Assembly (NCBI GenBank): GCA_027296045.1
Contig: JAPUJS010000333.1
Span: 1-9,706, forward strand
Reading direction: 5' to 3'
DNA: 9,706 nucleotides
DNA from: a bacterium
GTDB taxonomy: Bacteria; Latescibacterota; UBA2968
The position numbers and the translations under genes were made by a program. This document shows, in pieces, positions 5,666-9,706 of this stretch (its first letter is position 1; each line of letters opens with the position of its first letter). The notes beneath the pieces are model-generated. The model made no database searches, was not told the DNA's origin, and saw only the letters and a list, made by a program, of their open reading frames with translations.

Positions 5666-8213
5666 ACTTTCCAATCGCAAACGTCACCTTCTTCCGTGCC
5701 TGCCGTTTCAATGTATCGCCCAGATCCGTCACGGTCACCTCCACCTCCAACTGATCCGGCCCGGAAGGGGCCACATCCAGGGCCACATACACCGGCTCCC
5801 AGGCCGTAGATCCCCGGTGTTCATACGACACACGGACCCCCTCGCGCTGCGCTTCCACGCCCAGCAAATGACCCAACCCCTTCAACAACCTGGCCCCCGC
5901 ATTTCGCTGGGCACCCCGAATCGTGTAATCCACCCGATAGTGCGTCTGCCCCATCTCGTCACGCTCCAGATTGTACACTTCATAATACAGGTAAACGGGT
6001 TGTTCAGGTAAAAAAGTGCGTGACGGCATGGGAACCACTTCCAGATCGCCTTTGCCAAACTTGCTCTGTACATGGTTGCCATGTGCCTCAATAATCCCCG
6101 CCACTTCCAAATCACTCATCATCAACCACGGACGGTCGTATTTCTCCACCTGCACATGGTCCTTATAAATCTGCACCTTTCCCCCACCCGGATCTTTCAC
6201 CCGAACCGCCACGAAATAGCTTCCAGGCAAAAGCCGTGCCCGCACCTGGTCCACAATCAACGTGCCGGGACCTTCCGGTACCTGATCCATACATTCTTCC
6301 GTCAAAACACTGTCTTGAAAAACCAGGGTTCCAGTACTATCATAAATCACCACCTTCCGTTCCAGCCTCGCACACACTTCCTCTCCGTGTTGGATCACCC
6401 TCAAATCCTGCCAGGGCACGCCGATATAAGTCTCCAACGCACTCATCTCTCCTGACGCTTGAAAAACCGCCGAAGAAATATAGAGCCCCATCGGATCGCC
6501 CCGAAAATCGTAATCATAAACCGAAGGCGTCCGAATCCGAATGCGGGCAACAACATTTTCCGGTGCCAGCGATTCCCAGAACAATCGGTTGGGTGAATCT
6601 GCAGGCACCTCGGCAAAATCGTACCGATAATTCCCCATCAAATCGGTAAACACAATTTCAATACCCCCACCCACCTCGCCATAAATCCACGATTCCCACT
6701 TGGAAAACAGAGACGCCCCGTCTCGCATCACCGTTCCACGGTGTGGCAATGGAAACACCGGCAGTCCGCGAACGCCACCGGAAGCAAACAAGGGCGAGGA
6801 CGTGTAAGCCCCGTGCATCACATCGGGCGGTAACACCTCATCCAAAAGTTCCGCCGCCAGGTCGTTGAGCCGGTTTTTCACGCGCACCACTTTCGCTTTG
6901 GTCTCAAAAACCAGATGATCCGACCAGCTCCGGTGATCTGGATGTCCAAACTGAATATACACCTCGCCCCGCCTGTCCCAGGGCTCCATCCCTTCTGAAA
7001 AATTCGCCCGGGCATAGTAAACGCGCCGGTAGTGTTCCAGCCGACGCTCATTCACCTGCGTGGTTGGCGTTGGATCGCGCAACAACCAGAAGCGCTTCAA
7101 AAAATACCGCCTCTCCTCACCGCTTACCATTTGCAACATATCCGCTTCATTTTTCGAGGCAATCACACGCACGTCGTTATAAAGTGCAACCTGCTCCGGG
7201 TCCAAAAGGTTTAAATAGCGCCCATACGTTGCCTCCGACTTTCCATACTCTTTCTCTTCCAGGCATTTGGCGGCCAACAAGGGCAAATATCGCTTCGGAT
7301 CCTTCTCGGCCAGGCCTTCCAGTTCGGGCAATGTGTGAATGTCCTTCCGGGACCACTTCAACTCCATAGTCACCTTGGCCAACCGCCCCTGGGCCCGTTC
7401 GTGAACCGGATTGGCCACCAGTTGCTTGGAATATGCATCCATCGCCTTGTCAAAATAGTGGAGCGACTCGTAAAACACCCCTTGCTTGTAATACGCATCG
7501 TAATGATTGGGAAATTTTCGGATCACCCGCCCAAATTGATGATTCAGATCAATGCTTTCCATCGCCAGATGACACATGGCCAGATTGTAAACCGCCGCTT
7601 CATAATCCGGCTTGAGAGACACGGTCTCCCGAAACAAATCCAGCGCCCGTTTTTTCCGCATCGGTGTGGCCAACACGGCCAACGCCCGCCCGTTCCGGGC
7701 CTCTACAAATCGATTGTTTAGCTCACAGGCCCGCTGGAACAACGCCTCGGCTTCAAAAGCTTCGCCCTGCTCCAACCGCAAATACCCCAGCGCACACAGC
7801 ACCACCGGATCGTCTGGCAACTGCGCCCGGGCCCGGGCACACAGCGCCAACCCCTGAGAAATTAGAGCCGAATCGGGCTCGATGGCCCCGGTACGAAAAC
7901 GGGACGGGATCATATCGCCCCGTTCAAAAAAAGCATCCGAAACGGAGTAGGAACGCTTTCCCAGATAAAACCCATAATAATATTTGAGAATCAGCGGATT
8001 GTGCGATCCCCAGAATTGCTCTAAAAAAACACCTTTCTCCTCCGCGCCCAGCGCCTGGAAAATCGCCGCCGAATCGGGCCCTGCAACCGCCCCAATCAAT
8101 TCTCCTGCCGCCCGATCAACAGAAGGTGGAAAAGCCTCCGATAGGACAGAGAAAGCCTCGGTGGTCCAGACAAAAAGGGATAACATCACCCACAAACAGC
8201 AATGTAGACGCAT
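5664..8213 (-). CDS. Exported TPR and GWxTD-domain protein of unknown function
   Basis: The protein is 849 residues from ATG 8213 and starts with a signal-peptide-like segment (MRLHCCLWVMLSLFVWTTEA). The N-terminal region includes EEKGVFLEQFW (58-68). TPR-like helices then run from about 118 to 340, for example around 139-170, 239-271 and 310-340. Next comes the GWxTD-family core: EERRYFLKRFW (366-376), DPTPTT (380-385), NERRLEHYRRVYYA, then PWDRRGEVYIQFGHPD (411-426). A beta-rich C-terminal domain occupies about 701-849 (DLEVAG, PMPSRTF, VYLYYEVYNL). The name-giving GWxTD is altered to PWDRR. The family is found mostly in secreted or envelope proteins and has no established function, so none is assigned. 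The frame is open to 8318, but that extension runs through a terminator and into the upstream gene. ATG 8213 has GAGGA four bases upstream and is followed at once by the signal peptide. The protein is clearly homologous to the upstream partial gene and lies 9 nt before the beta-CASP gene. Confidence 0.85.
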   Translation of the reverse strand: MRLHCCLWVMLSLFVWTTEAFSVLSEAFPPSVDRAAGELIGAVAGPDSAAIFQALGAEEKGVFLEQFWGSHNPLILKYYYGFYLGKRSYSVSDAFFERGDMIPSRFRTGAIEPDSALISQGLALCARARAQLPDDPVVLCALGYLRLEQGEAFEAEALFQRACELNNRFVEARNGRALAVLATPMRKKRALDLFRETVSLKPDYEAAVYNLAMCHLAMESIDLNHQFGRVIRKFPNHYDAYYKQGVFYESLHYFDKAMDAYSKQLVANPVHERAQGRLAKVTMELKWSRKDIHTLPELEGLAEKDPKRYLPLLAAKCLEEKEYGKSEATYGRYLNLLDPEQVALYNDVRVIASKNEADMLQMVSGEERRYFLKRFWLLRDPTPTTQVNERRLEHYRRVYYARANFSEGMEPWDRRGEVYIQFGHPDHRSWSDHLVFETKAKVVRVKNRLNDLAAELLDEVLPPDVMHGAYTSSPLFASGGVRGLPVFPLPHRGTVMRDGASLFSKWESWIYGEVGGGIEIVFTDLMGNYRYDFAEVPADSPNRLFWESLAPENVVARIRIRTPSVYDYDFRGDPMGLYISSAVFQASGEMSALETYIGVPWQDLRVIQHGEEVCARLERKVVIYDSTGTLVFQDSVLTEECMDQVPEGPGTLIVDQVRARLLPGSYFVAVRVKDPGGGKVQIYKDHVQVEKYDRPWLMMSDLEVAGIIEAHGNHVQSKFGKGDLEVVPMPSRTFLPEQPVYLYYEVYNLERDEMGQTHYRVDYTIRGAQRNAGARLLKGLGHLLGVEAQREGVRVSYEHRGSTAWEPVYVALDVAPSGPDQLEVEVTVTDLGDTLKRQARKKVTFAIGK

Positions 8214-8217
8214 CCAA

Positions 8218-8222
8218 TCCTC
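8218..8222 (-). promoter_or_regulatory. Shine-Dalgarno of the complete GWxTD gene
   Basis: The minus strand reads GTGAGGATTGGATG; GAGGA is four bases before ATG 8213, a short spacing. It lies just past the T-run of the terminator at 8228, so only read-through transcripts, or transcripts starting very close by, would contain it. Confidence 0.5.
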
Positions 8223-8227
8223 ACAGC

Positions 8228-8267
8228 AAAAAAGAAAGCGGCGGCAAGCCTGCTGCCTGCCGCCGCC
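8228..8267 (-). terminator. Rho-independent terminator/attenuator between the two GWxTD genes
   Basis: On the minus strand a perfect 9-bp stem, GCGGCGGCA (8266-8258) with TGCCGCCGC (8246-8238), encloses an 11-nt loop. It is followed directly by TTTCTTTTTT (8237-8228). This is the classic intrinsic terminator layout, beginning about 14 nt after the TGA stop of the upstream gene. The next gene starts only 15 nt after the T-run, so the site probably attenuates transcription between the paralogs unless a promoter lies inside the upstream coding region. Confidence 0.85.
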
Positions 8268-8280
8268 ATGCTTGTCCTGC

Positions 8281-9706
8281 TCAGTCTCCCAGCACAAACC
8301 GAACCGTCTTGGCATCACTCGGCTTACCCGGAGCGTTTAAATCCGTCACCTGCACCTCCACCTCCAGTTCGTCCCCTTCCACCGGCGACACATCCAGAGA
8401 AATATAAATCGACTCCCAGTCCGATTGCCCGGAGTGTTCATAAGACACCCGAACCCCATCCTTCTGAGTCGACCGGCCCAAAAGCCTTCCCACGCCTCCC
8501 AGCACCCGGGCGATCGACGACGGATCGCTTCCCTTTAAGGTATAATCGACCCGATATTTTGTTTGCCCGAATGAATCCCGAACCAGATTGTACAGCTCAT
8601 AATACAGATAAACCGTTTGCCCCTTCACAAATGTCTTGGAAGGCATTGGAATCACTTCCAATACACCCTTCCGAAACTTGCCCACCTCCTCATCTTCCCG
8701 TTCCGTTACCAATCCGGCCACCTCCAGATCGCTCAAACGCAAACCCAGATCGCCATAGGCCTCCAGTTCCACATAGCCCTTGTGCACCTGAATCCTTTTA
8801 CTCACCGGATCCCGCACCTGAATGGCCATAAAATACTTGCCGGGGCGCAAACCTGCCCGCACCTGATCCACCATCAACGTCCCGGCACTCACATCGCCCG
8901 GAACGATTTCCTGTGCCTGAACGCTATCCCGAAAAACGGCTTGAAGCGAACTGTTATAAATGACCACCTCGCGGTCTAAAGAGGCATACACAACACCGTC
9001 CTGTTCTTTCCGGCCCAACTGGTCAACCGGCACCCCCATATAAACCTCCAACCCCGTCCCTTTTTCATCCCGAAAATCTGCCGTATACAGATAAAAATCC
9101 AGCGGATCTCCGCCATAGTCATAATTGTAAATCGAAGGCGTGCGATTGGCCACCCGGGCCACCACATTTTCGGGGGCCAAACTGGACCAGAGCGCGTGGT
9201 TAATCGAATTGGGCGGCACCGGGGCATAATCGTAAAGCCCCTTGCCCGTCGGATCCAAAAACGTGACCTCGATCCCACCGGCCACCTCCGCATAAATCCA
9301 GACCTCCCACTTATAGCCCAGCTCCGACCCGTTGGCCATCACACTCCGCCGACTGGGAATCGGAAACGTCGGCATCCCCTTGATCTCGGCGATGGCAAAT
9401 TCCACGCCATAACCAGACTGCGACTGTCCATGGACATGCTTGCTTCGATACACTTCCTCCAACGCTTCGCCCGCAATCGCATTCAACCGATTCTTTACTC
9501 TGGCAACCTTCTCATCGGTCTCAAATACCAGATAGTCCGACCAGCTCTGGTGGTCTGGATGCCCAAATCGAATATACACATCTCCCCGCCTGTCCCACCC
9601 CCGCCCGTGATGCACTTCAATGCCTTCCGAATAATTGACCCGAGCATGGTGTACCCTGCGATAGTGTTCCACCCGCCGTTCGTTCACCCTGGTGGTTGGC
9701 GTAGGA
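8281..9706 (-). CDS. GWxTD-domain protein paralog, N-terminus cut by window edge
   Basis: The visible part is 474 residues ending at TGA 8281. The frame is open to the edge and begins PTPTTRVNERRVEHYRRV, matching DPTPTTQVNERRLEHYRRV of the complete neighbour. The GTG at 9687 is therefore an internal Val, not a start. The fragment contains GRGWDRRGDVYIRFGHPD (about 34-51), a closer but still imperfect version of the GWxTD signature, then the beta-rich region. The C-terminal domain begins at DLEVAG and includes VIPMPSKTF, VYLYYELYNL and GQTKYRVDYT. By eye, identity to the neighbour is around half in the conserved stretches and lower between them. Relative to the neighbour it has a few extra residues (VHHGRG) before the tryptophan. 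By analogy the missing N-terminus probably holds a signal peptide and TPR repeats. Function is unknown. A terminator follows the gene. Confidence 0.87.
   Translation of the reverse strand, partial: PTPTTRVNERRVEHYRRVHHARVNYSEGIEVHHGRGWDRRGDVYIRFGHPDHQSWSDYLVFETDEKVARVKNRLNAIAGEALEEVYRSKHVHGQSQSGYGVEFAIAEIKGMPTFPIPSRRSVMANGSELGYKWEVWIYAEVAGGIEVTFLDPTGKGLYDYAPVPPNSINHALWSSLAPENVVARVANRTPSIYNYDYGGDPLDFYLYTADFRDEKGTGLEVYMGVPVDQLGRKEQDGVVYASLDREVVIYNSSLQAVFRDSVQAQEIVPGDVSAGTLMVDQVRAGLRPGKYFMAIQVRDPVSKRIQVHKGYVELEAYGDLGLRLSDLEVAGLVTEREDEEVGKFRKGVLEVIPMPSKTFVKGQTVYLYYELYNLVRDSFGQTKYRVDYTLKGSDPSSIARVLGGVGRLLGRSTQKDGVRVSYEHSGQSDWESIYISLDVSPVEGDELEVEVQVTDLNAPGKPSDAKTVRFVLGD

Noticed and set aside
8214..8318. 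N-terminal extension of the complete GWxTD protein from ATG 8318
   Set aside because: It would translate through the intrinsic terminator and overlap the end of the upstream gene, and would bury the signal peptide behind 35 basic and Cys-rich residues.
9685..9687. GTG as the start of the right-hand GWxTD gene
   Set aside because: The frame continues upstream as PTPTTR, matching the paralog's internal DPTPTTQ, so this is an internal Val and the gene is truncated by the window.

Overview
The window holds five protein genes, all on the minus strand and tightly packed, in roughly 55-60% GC DNA (estimated by eye). It looks like a bacterial chromosome. No rRNA, tRNA, CRISPR array, transposase or phage gene was seen. 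The combination of exported GWxTD-domain proteins with TPR repeats, a YSH1-type beta-CASP nuclease and a glutamyl-endopeptidase-type S9 peptidase suggests a lineage of the FCB group or a related candidate phylum (Gemmatimonadota- or Latescibacterota-like). That placement is inference from gene content, at low confidence.

Layout in transcription order (right to left). (1) 9706-8281 is the 3' part of a GWxTD-family protein cut by the window edge. (2) A strong intrinsic terminator or attenuator lies at 8267-8228. (3) 8213-5664 is a complete GWxTD/TPR protein with a signal peptide, a paralog of the first. (4) 5654-3138 is an 838-residue metallo-beta-lactamase/beta-CASP nuclease that starts at TTG. 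It carries a long C-terminal extension that appears to contain a duplicated RNA-binding-like module. (5) 3138-2988 is a 151-bp intergenic element with perfect 11-bp terminal inverted repeats and internal hairpins. (6) 2966-1929 is a zinc-ligand-poor medium-chain dehydrogenase. (7) 1918-1 is a glutamyl-endopeptidase-like S9 peptidase whose catalytic end lies outside the window.

Genes 3-4 (9-nt gap) and 6-7 (10-nt gap) form two tight pairs. In each pair the ribosome binding site of the second gene overlaps the stop codon of the first, which suggests translational coupling. The terminator and the hairpin element separate the pairs from each other and from the upstream paralog, so expression is probably graded along the cluster. 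No common pathway is evident. The GWxTD proteins are probably exported, the nuclease and dehydrogenase are cytoplasmic, and the peptidase shows no signal peptide.

The observations most worth a second look are the duplicated KH-like tail of the beta-CASP protein, the tandem GWxTD paralogs with a degenerate signature motif separated by an attenuator, and the structured intergenic repeat that abuts a stop codon.
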